In this document: piece after piece, positions 42,781 to 53,917 of the stretch | How the letters are laid out: each line of letters begins with the position of its first letter | How positions within the stretch are numbered: position 1 is the stretch's first letter | NCBI GenBank assembly: GCA_016110215.1 | Contig: JADWQD010000002.1 | Location: 2,937,661-3,001,660, forward strand | Reading direction: 5' to 3' | DNA from: Capronia americana | Taxonomy: Eukaryota > Ascomycota > Eurotiomycetes > Chaetothyriales > Herpotrichiellaceae | DNA length: 64,000 bases | Position numbers and translations under genes: made by a program | The notes under the pieces: generated by a model | The model's database searches: none | What the model saw: only the letters and a program-made list of their open reading frames with translations | Told to the model about the DNA's origin: nothing

Positions 42781-44016
42781 ATGTCATCTTGTCCCAAGGC
42801 CGTTCGTTTCTCAACAATGCCGAACCTCAACAAGCCCCCCGGTGTGCAGAGAAACGAAGAATCCTTCCGGTACTACAACCACAACCGCAGAAGAGTCCTG
42901 CGAAGCAGACAAGCCATCGCAACTGCGCTCGGCCTTGTCGGAGTCTCAGCCGACCAGGTCGCCGACATATTCACCTCCGCGGCATCGATCTGGACGCGCA
43001 ACAGCGGCACGGCCAGCAATTTCGTCCCCCGTTCGACCGGGATGATGTGGCGGTTCGAAGATTCGGCCGCCGAACTTCGCACCGCCCATCCCGCGGTCTT
43101 CCAGATGGCCTGCCAGGCGGCAGAAGAGGCGGCATTCGTGCACTATACGGCCGCCGAGGCCATCATCTGGATCATCAACGAGAGCAAGCGACCGCGTGAG
43201 CCGCGGAGGCCGCGGGGGTGTCTGCGGCCGCGGGAGGCACGGGAGCATAGAGAGGCGGGTGACGAGGGGGGAAGTCCTGACCAAGACGCCGCAGAGGTGG
43301 ACGATGCCGATGCAATGGATGTTGACAACAAGGGTGACGGTGGCCGAGAGCACGAGCACGAGCCGGAGCAGGAGCAGCCAATGTCCTCCCCATCCAAGGC
43401 ACCAGGTCCAGCGACTTCCTCTTCCTCCTCTTCCACCACCTCCTCCAAAGGCACAGGCAAAGGCAAATACAAAGGCAAAGCAGCCTCGTCAATAACTCGA
43501 ACAAACGCAATCCCCACGCCGGTCAGCATCGAGGTATGGTCCACGAGAGAAGCGCGCCCCCTCTTCACCTGCGCTCTCGAGGACGTGCTCGCGGCGCAAC
43601 CTGAAGCAGCGGGAGCAGGAACGGGAACAGGAGGACCGCCAAGCCACATCAACATGCCCAGCTTCCGCGCCCTCGAAGACCTAGCCCGCAGCACCGTCCC
43701 GCCCGGCACCCCCACGCCCGACATCAACGGACACCTCCAATTCGTCTACGTGGCCCCCGACGGCACGAACAGCAGCTTCATCTCCCAGGAGGTGTTGAAG
43801 TTGGAATGGGACGATTGGCGCAAGGTGGCGGGGATCCCTCGGGCTGAGACTGCGACAGGGACTGCGACGCGGATGTTCTGCCTCTGGGTGCGCGATTGCG
43901 TGACGGAGGCGGCGCATCCGAGATCGCTGATGCCCAGCAAGTACGGCGCTTGGGGGTGGGAGTATGATGCGTTGTTGAATGGGCCGAGGTTCGTGAAGCT
44001 GCCGTTGCGGCCGTGA
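42781..44016 (+). CDS. Unrecognised protein family, tandem paralogue 3 (two-domain form with acidic/Ser linker)
   Basis: Single exon, 411 aa; start at the ATG 42781, with a second in-frame ATG at 42817 equally compatible with the paralogues. Domain A (about 25-140): NEESFRYYNHNRRR, LRSRQAIATALGLVGV, VADIFTSAASIW, ELRTAHPAVFQMAC, EEAAFVHYTAAEAIIW. A linker of about 100 residues rich in Arg, Glu, Asp, then Ser and Gly/Lys follows. Domain B (about 242-395): VSIEVWS, PSFRALEDL, LQFVYVAPDG, FISQEVL..EWDDWRK and MFCLWVRD, alignable with domain B of paralogue 1. The acidic loop seen in paralogue 1 is weaker here. No targeting signal or catalytic motif. Family and function unknown; intracellular protein likely. 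Confidence 0.72.
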   Translation: MSSCPKAVRFSTMPNLNKPPGVQRNEESFRYYNHNRRRVLRSRQAIATALGLVGVSADQVADIFTSAASIWTRNSGTASNFVPRSTGMMWRFEDSAAELRTAHPAVFQMACQAAEEAAFVHYTAAEAIIWIINESKRPREPRRPRGCLRPREAREHREAGDEGGSPDQDAAEVDDADAMDVDNKGDGGREHEHEPEQEQPMSSPSKAPGPATSSSSSSTTSSKGTGKGKYKGKAASSITRTNAIPTPVSIEVWSTREARPLFTCALEDVLAAQPEAAGAGTGTGGPPSHINMPSFRALEDLARSTVPPGTPTPDINGHLQFVYVAPDGTNSSFISQEVLKLEWDDWRKVAGIPRAETATGTATRMFCLWVRDCVTEAAHPRSLMPSKYGAWGWEYDALLNGPRFVKLPLRP

Positions 44017-47000
44017 GAGCTTGAACAGAAACAGAATGCAAGCCTTCAAGGAGGAGGGCAATGAAACCCAACTAATCCGCAAGAGAGGGACGGATTCATG
44101 GAAAAAGGAGAAAAGTGATGGGTGGTCATGTCGTTCATAGACACCCCTTGGGCCAAGCTCTGGGATTGAAAGCACTCAATATATGTTGAGGTCTCGTTGA
44201 CGAACAACAAGTCCAGAGAATCCTGCTTGGAGCTGAAGCGAGTTATCTCAGTCATGATCACGATCACGACCACGGTCACAATCGTAATGGAAGCAGAGTA
44301 TTCCTGGTAACCAGACACGAGAAGTGACAGGAACAAACACAACGAAGAATCCTCATGGTCACTTTGTGGGCAGCAGGGGAATTCACCTTCATCTGTGTCC
44401 GGGCGAAGATGATCATGGGAACAAGAATGCGCAATACTCAGACTCAAACATTCGGCTCTTCAATCTTCACACAAGCAGCTTCGAAGACCGCGTGCATACC
44501 AGTAGTACCAAAGGGCCTTGTAAGTGCCTTGGAACACCCGAGGCATACTGTACCGGGTTGTCTTTAGCGCGATGAGTACCAAGACGGTCATGACTCTCTC
44601 CTGATCCAGCTCCATTGACCTCAGGCAGCTCTGACCGCGTCATTAATGAAGGGCGGTCGCCGGCGTCAGACTCGTGATGTCGACGCTCAGGAAGAAGCTC
44701 TTGGTCTGTGGCGACGGGCGAAAGCGATGTCGAGATCAGAGTACTGTGTACGTGCGGCTTGCTCGAAGTCAGGCACTCATGGCGACGACCTCTTTCTCGC
44801 TCGAGGTTCTGACTTGGGCCAATCGCAACAGACGACAGGAAGACTGTTGCCTATCCCGCTCTTCCCCGCAGACCATGCGTCGTATCTTTTTGCTGGATCC
44901 GAACACGCGGCAAAGGCCTTAGTGAGCTGCTACGCGATGGAGAAAACTTGAGCGTCACACAGTATTGCCTGGTGTTGTTGCCTGACTGATAGTGGCGAGG
45001 TGGAGGCTAAAGGTCGTATCCCCCGGACTATTATGCAGCTGGCAGGGCGCGCCAAAGCCAATCATCCATCACCTATCCTGAAGCTGTAGCTGGAACTGGG
45101 GCGTGAAAAGGAGACAGCTTGAGGTTACTGGAAATGACACTGCCCCATGTCAGTGAACAGGTAGTTCTGTTTGACAATCCAATCTCGACAAAATCGGCGT
45201 TTTCGTCGGCTTCAAAAGACCTGTGCTTCTAATGCTGATGCTGTTTGTTCCGATCGACGTCTCATGTTTCCTACTCCAGAAACAAATCAACCATGCTTCA
45301 GAAGGGTGAAGGTCGGGTTCTGGAGTCGTGGCATTGTGGCACCCTGCGGCCGTGGTCTGCCTGAAACAACCGAGTCGGAAACTGTCCCATGCATTTGCCA
45401 CTACCCTACGAATGCTTCTCCGCAGTGACTGAAAATACGCACTGGAGGCATGCAAGGCAGCAGCCCAGGCAGGCAGGATGCCCTCACCAGCGAAGTTGAG
45501 TTGACCACTCTGATACGCACAGGTTTTGCAATAGGTGTCAAGGCAGGTTCCCTAGTGGCGCTGTCGTTGTCCCGGTGCGAGGCGTCTAAGCCACGATGGC
45601 AACAGTCATCGCCGCGCACCCAGACGAGTGTCGACGGCCAGCAATTGAACTCGGTTCGGACGTCTGCGATTCTCCGAACAGGCACCAGCCACCACTGTGG
45701 CGAACCATATCTCCCGCAACGATTGCACACACTGACAAGACGCAGTTACGTACCGACTTTGCGTGGTCCTATCGTCGTCGCTGCCGTCAGGTCGGCGCAC
45801 TCGTGTAGCGTCGAAGCCATCATTTTGGGCCTCGACGCCTCGGCAGCATTGCGATGAGGCTCAAAGAATTCCAGCCCAAGGGTTGTCACACGGGCTGTCG
45901 TATTGTCATTGTTTCGATCCAGTGATTTGTGCAACCAACTCCACGTACTGCCTGGTTGTTTGTCACACAGCACTGAGATGCCACAATTGGGCTGCCCCAT
46001 GTTGACGCCGAGACAATCTCGTCACGTTGCAGCGCAACCCGGCACAATCGACCCAGTACCGGTAGTATTGTGCTCGAGCTCAAATTGATCAATCACCTTG
46101 AAAATTGCCACACCCTTAGGGGTCGGATCCGCTGCATATTCGAGACAACAGCATTAGTCAGAGGATGCTTCAACCCGTGCACGCAACTTTCGTGTCTTTG
46201 CGGCTGTGAGCAGGGGCTAGTCTTCTGACAGCTGGGGAACTGGTAGTACCGCATCTGGGCTGCAGATACGCACCTACATGTGAAAGCATCGAGATACATG
46301 TGTAGCATGCAAGGAACCAGTGGGCGGTAACGGTGGTGGCATCTATTATCATTGGCCGACGAGGCGCTCGTGGCACGCCCGGATATTTTGAACTTTCTCC
46401 CAGGCAGATTTTGGTCGCCTAACTCATGTGTCGCCGTGACTTGAGTTAGGCTGCGCTGCGTCGTGTACCGCCTTTACAGAATTGGGGAGTTGCAGCAACA
46501 GCAGGAATTATGACATCTTGAACGTCGAGATCGTCGCAGGATGCACGCTGGGATCGAAGATGCAGGCAATATCGAGCTCTTCGAGCCTCATCATGATGGC
46601 AATGTCTTTCCTCCCCCAGCAATCTTGCATCGTGCATATTCCTGGCTTTACTGCATTTCTATCATCCTGGTTCGTCGAGGGAAGTGTGAGTCTGGACATT
46701 GAGCTCGATTCCGCCAATAGAGTGCAGGTATGCTCGGTATTGGTCAAATCTTCCCCTTGGGCTTCCTGACGGGTCTGGGGTGCGGTCCGCTCGAAGGTCC
46801 GCTCGGTTGGCTTATGGTGGAGCAGGTGTTGGTGTGGGAAGAAAAAGGTGAGGGGTGTGAGGACGATGCTCCTGGGAAGCTTGGATTGGCTGTGGTTGTT
46901 TGTTGGCGCTTGATTCGTGAACCGGACTCGGCATCGAAGTCAATGTCCATCACTATCATCTGCAAGCTCGCCTGGAGACTTCTTGCTTGGTCTTTGGCCT

Positions 47001-49159
47001 GGGTCATGCATTGAATTTGCCGTCCTGAAATCAACGAGTCAGAACAAGGTCGAGCTGCGCCTCTTAAGCTAGGTAGAATAGAGAGATGCTGAATGGGCAG
47101 AACGATAGATTCCACCAATGCGAAACCACGGTTTGCGAGAAGTGGAGCGAAGACTTATGCAGGCTTTCTCACCACAGAATGACTTGCTCAATGTGCCAGC
47201 GGTGACTTGTCGCACAACGTGGGCGAGTAAGAACGGGGTCACCAGATCCCACGGACAGCATTCGATGAGATGGCCAGCAACCTGCATGTGCACAGATGGA
47301 GCTTCGTGGGGAAGATGCACCATGAGACCAGTAGGTCTCCGTTGTCAAGGTGAAGCGTGACACCTTGATGCAGCCGGGCGAGATTCGTTCGTTCGGCTTT
47401 GGGGTTGATAGCTGTGTCTGCCTGCCTGGCTGCATCACCGCTAGCTGACCACAAGAGCAAATCGTCCTCACCATCGCCGATAATTGACTCGTAACGTACT
47501 GGTCCTTCATCTGTCCTGCGAATCATTGAACACAGCTTGTCCGATCGTGTGGAGACCCAAAGAAGCAAGCAGAGCGATCCCCCTAGTCAGCTGGGGGTCA
47601 CTGATCGTTGTTCTATCTTTGTGCCCAGCACTTTGTACGAGTACGGAAGTCGCGAACCCACTTATGATCGGTGTCATGGTCGGGTTGATTGAATTACTTG
47701 GTCCATGGGCCATAACTCAATACTCAGATGATGCAGCAATTGTCGCTAGATGTGGTATCCTAAACGGGTGGTGCCACCAACTCATCGTCAGGAGTCTGGG
47801 TACCCCGGAATTGATCGTCAGGACACGCCACGTTGGACGACGAGGGCAAACAGAGATTTTCACAGGCACGCAGGAACGGTGGTAGGGAGCATGCATCAAC
47901 CCTGAGCGGGGGTTTTCGGGGGGGAAGAGTTCCAAGTGTCCTCGTGCCCTGGGAAGCACCAGGGGGATGTTCAGGTGTTGCTTCTGAGGCAAACGATCGG
48001 CTCGGGGAGCAGCAGACTACGCCCCCAAGCAGGGAAGTGCTGTTTAATCGGGGTAGCGCTTAACTGAGAGGGCTTCTTCTGGCAAATGACGACAGACGGC
48101 AGCGCCTCTTTTCTTACGGTCCACTTTTCTTCTTTTTGGCTTCCATCTCCGCCCTCCGTAGCATTCAGCACCGAGTTTTGCACAGCCAAACTTCTCACGC
48201 CTTCCATACGCCCACAGCCTGCGGACTTGACTTTTCTTTCTCTCACCTCAGAGTCCGAGGCACCGGCATTGGAAGATGCAGAGTGATGGAGATTAGCGGT
48301 CTCGTAGGGAAACTGTCGCAACCACTCAGCGATATGTGCAATAGTAGGAGCCCTCCGCCTATCGCGAGACGAAGCATTTTATTTGCCTCTCGATGAACTT
48401 CAAGTGAAGGGGGGCCCTTCCCGTCTTCAACTCTATCCTGTGCCATTCCATCCAGAGACTCTTTTCTTCTCAACCCAACCCGCTACGCCTCTGAACCAAC
48501 CCCCATATCTCACTCACCTCTTGACACGTTGGCCAGTGATTGCACGTCGACATTCAGATTCCAAGCCCTGTCGATGCCATAAATTGCCGCATCCAGCACG
48601 GCCTCCTTTACATAATCCAGCGGATCGGGTGGACAGGAATCGATCCATCGTTCAATCGGCTAGGGGCGCCGGCGTGCCACGAAGCCTGCAAAGAAGCCAG
48701 ACGAAGCCCAGGGTAGCCAGGGCCAGAAAAGCCAGGGCACACCACGCTCACAGACCACCGCATCGGGCCTTTCACTGTCCGCTGTTTGTTACCCGTTTTC
48801 GCCCTCTCAAGTACTTGACTCCTTCTCTTCTCCAGACGTCAGCGGCTTTCACGCTGCCATCCGCCAAATACCTCGACGTTGACAGATTTGTCTGCTCCTA
48901 CCGATTGATTCCTGAAACAACGGTGACGCTCTTGTTGCCATTGTATTGTAATTGTTGCGTTGCATTCACTTCTTCCTGGCTTCTATTTCACCAACCACCT
49001 CATCTCCGTCTGCGACCTAAAACCCCGACCACCGACCGAGGCCAACAATAATGCACCACGCCACGACCGCCTGTTGACCGCTCTGTACAAAAACAACACA
49101 TCCGACCCGACTGTCGGTCGTTTTCATTCCTTCAACCTCCTGTATTACAACACACAGCT
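44017..49159. other. 5.1-kb gene-poor interval
   Basis: No frame with a recognisable domain on either strand. Candidate frames at 44646-44951, 46508-47118 (minus, two overlapping frames), 47484-47885 and 48383-49051 were read and have no family features. Base composition is mixed, without the extreme AT-richness expected of heavily RIP-mutated repeats. The last ~400 bp are pyrimidine-rich and probably the promoter and leader of the J-domain gene. Confidence 0.5.
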
Positions 49160-51136
49160 ATGGCCTCGTCGCCGTTACCCGCAGACCCCTACGAAGCCCT
49201 GGGGGTCTCCAAAGATGCTGACGCTTCCGCTGTCCGTTCTGCCCATCGGAAGCTGGCCCTGAAATTCCACCCGGACCGGATAAAGGACGAAGCCCAACGA
49301 GAGAGAGGCAAAGACGAATTTCAGAAGATCCAGGAAGCCTACGAAATCCTGATTGATCCTCAACGTAGACAGCGCTACGATGATCAGGTGCGTTTGGCTG
49401 AGCTGCGAAAAGAAGCCATGATGCGAGGGCCGCCACCCGCATCCGCTTCAAACACTCGGTCATATCCTACGAGACCGGCGCCGCAGCCTGCTCCTCCCTC
49501 GACTCGCGAGTACAACGAGTATGGGGAATATTTCGAGGAGGTCCGCCAGCCTCGTTTCGCTGATGACCACCGAGACCCATATGACGAACCCCCACGAGGC
49601 ACTTCTCGGAAGTATGCCGATTATGAGAGGCGACCCCCTCCACAACCCAAGGCGCCCGAGAAGTCCAAGAAGCCGGCGAGCTCCGCGGGGGTATTCACTG
49701 CTGCCGCGGCCGCTGCCAAGTTCAAGGCTCAAGCAGAAAAGTATAGAAATGGGAAAGCGGACGAAAAAAGATCTGACAAGGAGAAGACAAGGGAAAGAAG
49801 GGAGAAGGTTGAGACAAGGAGACCGACGGCCTTAGATGTTGATAGTGATTCCGATCGCACGGAGGTCCGTCCGTCCATGAAGTCGTCTTCCCGCTCAAAG
49901 ACGACCTCCTACTTTGATCGACCGTCAGAACGGCCACGCACGTCAACCCGAACCGAGAGACCTCGTGAACTCGAAGACGAGAGCTTGGATGAAAAGTGGG
50001 AGAGGCATCACGAAGAGAGCAAGGCCTATATGGCCAAAGCCGCCAATCGTCCCAGCTTGGATCGCACTGCGTCAGACGCCTACCAATACTGGGTAGGGTC
50101 TGAATCTCGAGGCGGCGGTCGAAAAAGCGGTTCTGACAACGAAAAGAGACCCAATTCATCCAAGGGACGCCGCTCGAATGTCGAGGACTACTTTGCACCA
50201 CCATTCACCAAGTCCACCTCCTCGCCCTCCAATCTCCGAGCCCACGTTGACGAGCACATTCCATCAAGACCAACAACACGTGAGCGTGAAAGAGACCGAG
50301 ACAGAGAGAGGGATCGTGAACGCGAGCGAGACCGGGACAGAGACAGAGAGCGAGAACGGGGTGACCACCGCAGCAGGATGCCTCCCAGCCTGCATCGGTC
50401 TCAAACCACGCCGGCCCCCAAGTCATCGACAACGAGGAAAGACTCTGCCCCAGCCAAAGGCTCGAATTTGAAACACGGCGAGACTCACATGCACGACTCC
50501 GGTTATGGGAGCAGTTCTAACCCCCATACGCCAGAGATGAGGGAGGAAAGTCCCCCAAGAACCAAGCGTGCCACCACCTCGACCAAGTACCATATCGTCG
50601 ATCCCGAAGGCGATGGTGATGACCATGGACGGACACCCAGAGTTAGGGAGATGTTTGATGATCACGGCGATCGCCCGAGTCGAAGATATCAGCACAGCCC
50701 CGAGTCAATGGTCCCCGAACTTCCGCGAGAGTCTGAGCGGCGCAGGGAGAAACCTGAGCGTCCTCGGGTTGAGACTAAGAAATCGTCAAGATCCGCTGCC
50801 ATGATGGAGAATTTCATTCCTTCTCCTCCACCGGTGCGAAGAAGCGAGCCAGGCCGACATGAAGAGAGACCATCGCCACGCTCCCCGCATGATACACCAT
50901 CGATATCACGCAACAACAGCGGTCGAGACAAGCTCTTTGGCGAAATGTCTCCAATGTCGCCCGACGAGCGAGAGCCGGCACGATATGCCCGACCCTACCC
51001 CGCCGACAAAGTCCACATCGCTTCTCGCGGTGAACCCCAGTATTCTCGATATGAATATCGCGAGCCTGATGATCGCTCGAGATTCCGAGAAGCTCCGCGA
51101 ATGACGTCTCGACGGCCCTCGGTGAACGCGTACTAG
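49160..51136 (+). CDS. J-domain (DnaJ/Hsp40 class C) protein with long charged tail
   Basis: Single exon, 658 aa. The J domain occupies about 9-76, with DPYEALGV, the HPD motif at 37-39 (KFHPDRIKD) and FQKIQEAYEILIDPQRRQRYD. It therefore should stimulate the ATPase of an Hsp70 partner. The rest is disordered: Arg/Pro/Ser-rich with a run of alternating Arg-Glu and Arg-Asp (encoded at about 50282-50372) and many SP/RRPS phosphorylation-like sites. There is no Gly/Phe region, Zn finger or DnaJ C-terminal domain, so this is class C. The RE/RD tract recalls RNA-processing proteins, and a nuclear or splicing-linked role is possible but not shown. Confidence 0.88.
   Translation: MASSPLPADPYEALGVSKDADASAVRSAHRKLALKFHPDRIKDEAQRERGKDEFQKIQEAYEILIDPQRRQRYDDQVRLAELRKEAMMRGPPPASASNTRSYPTRPAPQPAPPSTREYNEYGEYFEEVRQPRFADDHRDPYDEPPRGTSRKYADYERRPPPQPKAPEKSKKPASSAGVFTAAAAAAKFKAQAEKYRNGKADEKRSDKEKTRERREKVETRRPTALDVDSDSDRTEVRPSMKSSSRSKTTSYFDRPSERPRTSTRTERPRELEDESLDEKWERHHEESKAYMAKAANRPSLDRTASDAYQYWVGSESRGGGRKSGSDNEKRPNSSKGRRSNVEDYFAPPFTKSTSSPSNLRAHVDEHIPSRPTTRERERDRDRERDRERERDRDRDRERERGDHRSRMPPSLHRSQTTPAPKSSTTRKDSAPAKGSNLKHGETHMHDSGYGSSSNPHTPEMREESPPRTKRATTSTKYHIVDPEGDGDDHGRTPRVREMFDDHGDRPSRRYQHSPESMVPELPRESERRREKPERPRVETKKSSRSAAMMENFIPSPPPVRRSEPGRHEERPSPRSPHDTPSISRNNSGRDKLFGEMSPMSPDEREPARYARPYPADKVHIASRGEPQYSRYEYREPDDRSRFREAPRMTSRRPSVNAY
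50282..50372 (+). repeat. Low-complexity tract encoding alternating Arg-Glu/Arg-Asp
   Basis: Imperfect hexamer-like repeats of GA(G/C)CG(A/T) giving about 30 residues of RERERD-type sequence inside the J-domain protein gene. Confidence 0.85.
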
Positions 51137-52181
51137 AGGTATTGACGACCCTCGGAGGCTGGCGTCTGCGTCCCCTCGCTCTTTCCCCATTGACACGGTC
51201 TTTACATACCAACTTCGACGTACATATACCACGGACGAATCTTTTCATATGGAGTTCTGGATTCGTCCATTTGTCTAAACACAATCTTTTGACGGGTGGC
51301 TGAGCAGCAAGGCACAGCTAGGGGTGCAGGGTAGGGCTGGGCCAGGGCAGGTACGGGCACGGCGGGAGGGAGCCGACAGAGATCTGGAATGAAACCATCT
51401 ATAGTAATATGCATCTGGAGGGTTGGTTAAGAGACCGGCAAGTCTCAGGTCGACAGGACGCACTGAAAGCCTACAACGGAGTGTATGGCAGAACCAGCGA
51501 AAAGGAGTCCGCTCTGGTCAGGCGAAGACAGGACCCGCTTGTACAGTCTTAGACACCACAAATCTTCCCAAGAGGGAATTGATGAGTAACGACGTCGAAT
51601 CTGTTACCGAGAGAATTGAATATGCATTGCTGAAGCTTGACTCTGGTTGTTGGTGGGCAGTGGCTTGCTCCTGCCTAATCGGTGGGCGTTTGTTGACATG
51701 GAACATGGTTCAATCAATGAAAGGATGAGTTAAGCGAGAAACGCCCCCGACGTTCAATCAAGGACACCAAGCAACTTGCACTTTTGCTCTCACATTTGAA
51801 TTATCCGTGCGACGTTTCGAGCTTATTCTTTCCTGTGTCAAACACGCATTGTTCCCTTCTCTACCACATTGCAGCATTCCATCTTAATCACCATCTCCGC
51901 TGCGGCCCCCAAGCTTGGATCGGCCTCCCCCCTGCAGACCGCCATTCTGCACACCCCTCGATACGAGCATAGTGCTTCCTGCGAACTGAGCCCACTCCGA
52001 CCCGTCGAGACGTCTATTCTCCGAAACCTGTCAAGCGTAGGCTGGTCACGTTTTTGTTGCGAGGTGGTACGGTGATTCGTTGTGTTAGGGCCGTTGGAGT
52101 CTGGGCCAACACGCATGGCGCATTCATCCTGAGGTGAGGACGCGGCCAAACTCGTGCCCACGAGATTGGTGAAACCTTATC
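51137..52181. other. Intergenic, no gene recognised
   Basis: Between two plus-strand genes. Short overlapping frames only; the last ~200 bp are presumed promoter of the TeaR-like gene. Confidence 0.55.
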
Positions 52182-53917
52182 ATGGCAGGAATTGTTGCCC
52201 CAGGATCGGCGACTATGGTGGTGAACGGGGCGCGGTCGCAGTTTGATGCAGTGGGCACCAGTCAAGAGGTGAATTGTGCGCGCCGACCCAGGTTATCAAA
52301 ACACTGACATATTGCACCGCTTAGAACACGACCGCGAACAAAAATCGCCCCAACGGTGCCCGCCAAAACTCGTCGGGTTCCACGCGTTCACCACTCTCCA
52401 CCCTGGCGCCCAATCGCAAAGAAAGCGGCAGTGTCAACGGACGTTTGGCTCCTCCCCACACTAGAGTTGAAGAGCTGGGTCAACGAGACGCGGGTCTAAT
52501 ACGGAGTGGAAGTGAGCCGGACAGCCTCCTCGATCTCTACAAGAGCAACCCGAGCAGCGGCAATGTCAGTCAGCACCAGCCGGACAATGACATCCCCGAG
52601 AACATGTACCGGCCGAACGAGGACGATCCCGACGGCTGGATCCACCGGGACAAACTGGCCAAAATAGAGAGTGAAGAACTACAAGCTGCAGGTATCAACC
52701 TGGCAAAGGCTAGGAGGAATCCAGGCAAGACTGGGCAGACTGGGCTGAGAGACACAAGCCGGGGGCGACGAAGTGACGACCGCAGCAATTCCGAGTTTCG
52801 TAGAGGCGACACGGAAGATTCAACAAGACCGCGCCTCACGGAAGAACCGGTGGAGGAAGCAGAAGAGGATGAACGATTCAACTGGGACCTTCGCACACCA
52901 GAGGAGATTGCAGCCGAAACCAATTCGTCACCGATATATTCGAACCCAGTACTCAGAAAGTCCGGGTCCAAGATACCGGTGTTGACGTCGAGTCCTTTAC
53001 CGATAGCACAAGAGAGGATTGAACGGGACACGCCGTTGGTCCGGAAGCGTACCATTAGTAACAGTATGAGTCCGGAAGATGGCATCCCGGTGCTGAAGAT
53101 CAGGATGCGAAGAGGAAGCACCGGAAGTCAGCCTTTGCAGGATGAAGGCGATTCTACTTTGTTACCGACACCTACTACGTCCAAATTATTGACGCCCAAA
53201 ACATCATCACCCACAAAAAGCCGACCCAAACCAACAGCCGGCCAAGGCTCACCTCCCAATGGATCATCCGGCCGGAAGACATCCGGGACAACCAGGAAAC
53301 CTTCAACGAACACCAAACCTGCTGGCACACCCACACCAGGCCAAAGACCAGGGACAAGATCTGGAGAACTTGATCGCCCTCGGACAGCGGTCAATCGACC
53401 GGAGGGCGACCCACCGTGGCTCGCAACCATGTACAAACCGGATCCTAGGCTTCCTCCAGAAGAACAGATCATACCCACCCATGCACGGAGACAGCAGCAA
53501 GCCCAATGGGAAGATGAAGGCGCCGTGCCACGGACATACGACCGGAATTTCTCACCTCTGGCGATCCATACTGGCAACGGCCAGCTCAAGTCACCTTCTC
53601 CAGTCAGTCCTTCGTCCGCTCCCAAACCCGAACAACAGGGGACAAATGAAGACAGCGGCAACGCGTGGCCTCTGAAACCGATGCCAAGCATCAGAAATTC
53701 TGGAACTGGCAGTGTCAGACCTGGCACTGGAGGCAGCACGAATGGTGGTTACAGCACAATGCCCAGAGTGACGAATCCGGTACAAAGTCCCCGGATGGGT
53801 AGCATTACGTCCGGACCTGCGCAACCGCCTCCGCGGATGCAAGTGCAGCGAATGCAAGACCCCGATACCGAGGAGAAGGTGAAAGAGAAGAGCTGTGGGT
53901 GCTGCGTGGTCATGTGA
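52182..53917 (+). CDS. teaR: TeaR/Mod5-like CaaX protein (cell-end marker anchor)
   Basis: Two exons, 52182-52268 and 52325-53917, 56-nt intron with a CTGAC branch; 559 aa. The first exon (29 codons) joins the second in phase, extending the frame to an ATG. The protein is mostly disordered, with conserved islands GWIHRDKLAKIESEEL, FNWDLRTPEEIAAE and PPWLATMYKPDPRLPPEEQ, and ends in CGCCVVM: Cys556 is a CaaX box (CVVM), preceded by Cys553 and Cys555 that could be palmitoylated. In Aspergillus nidulans TeaR (Mod5 in fission yeast) is a prenylated protein that anchors the Kelch cell-end marker TeaA at hyphal tips for polarised growth. The assignment rests on the islands plus the lipidation motif; I am fairly but not fully sure of the symbol. 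Confidence 0.78.

Noticed and set aside
46508..47118. Two overlapping minus-strand frames in the gene-poor interval
   Set aside because: Ser/Pro-rich and unrelated to a known family; no splice pair that joins them could be defended.
48383..49051. 222-codon plus-strand frame upstream of the J-domain gene
   Set aside because: Pro/His/Arg-rich translation of a pyrimidine-rich leader; no domain and no in-phase link to the J-domain exon.
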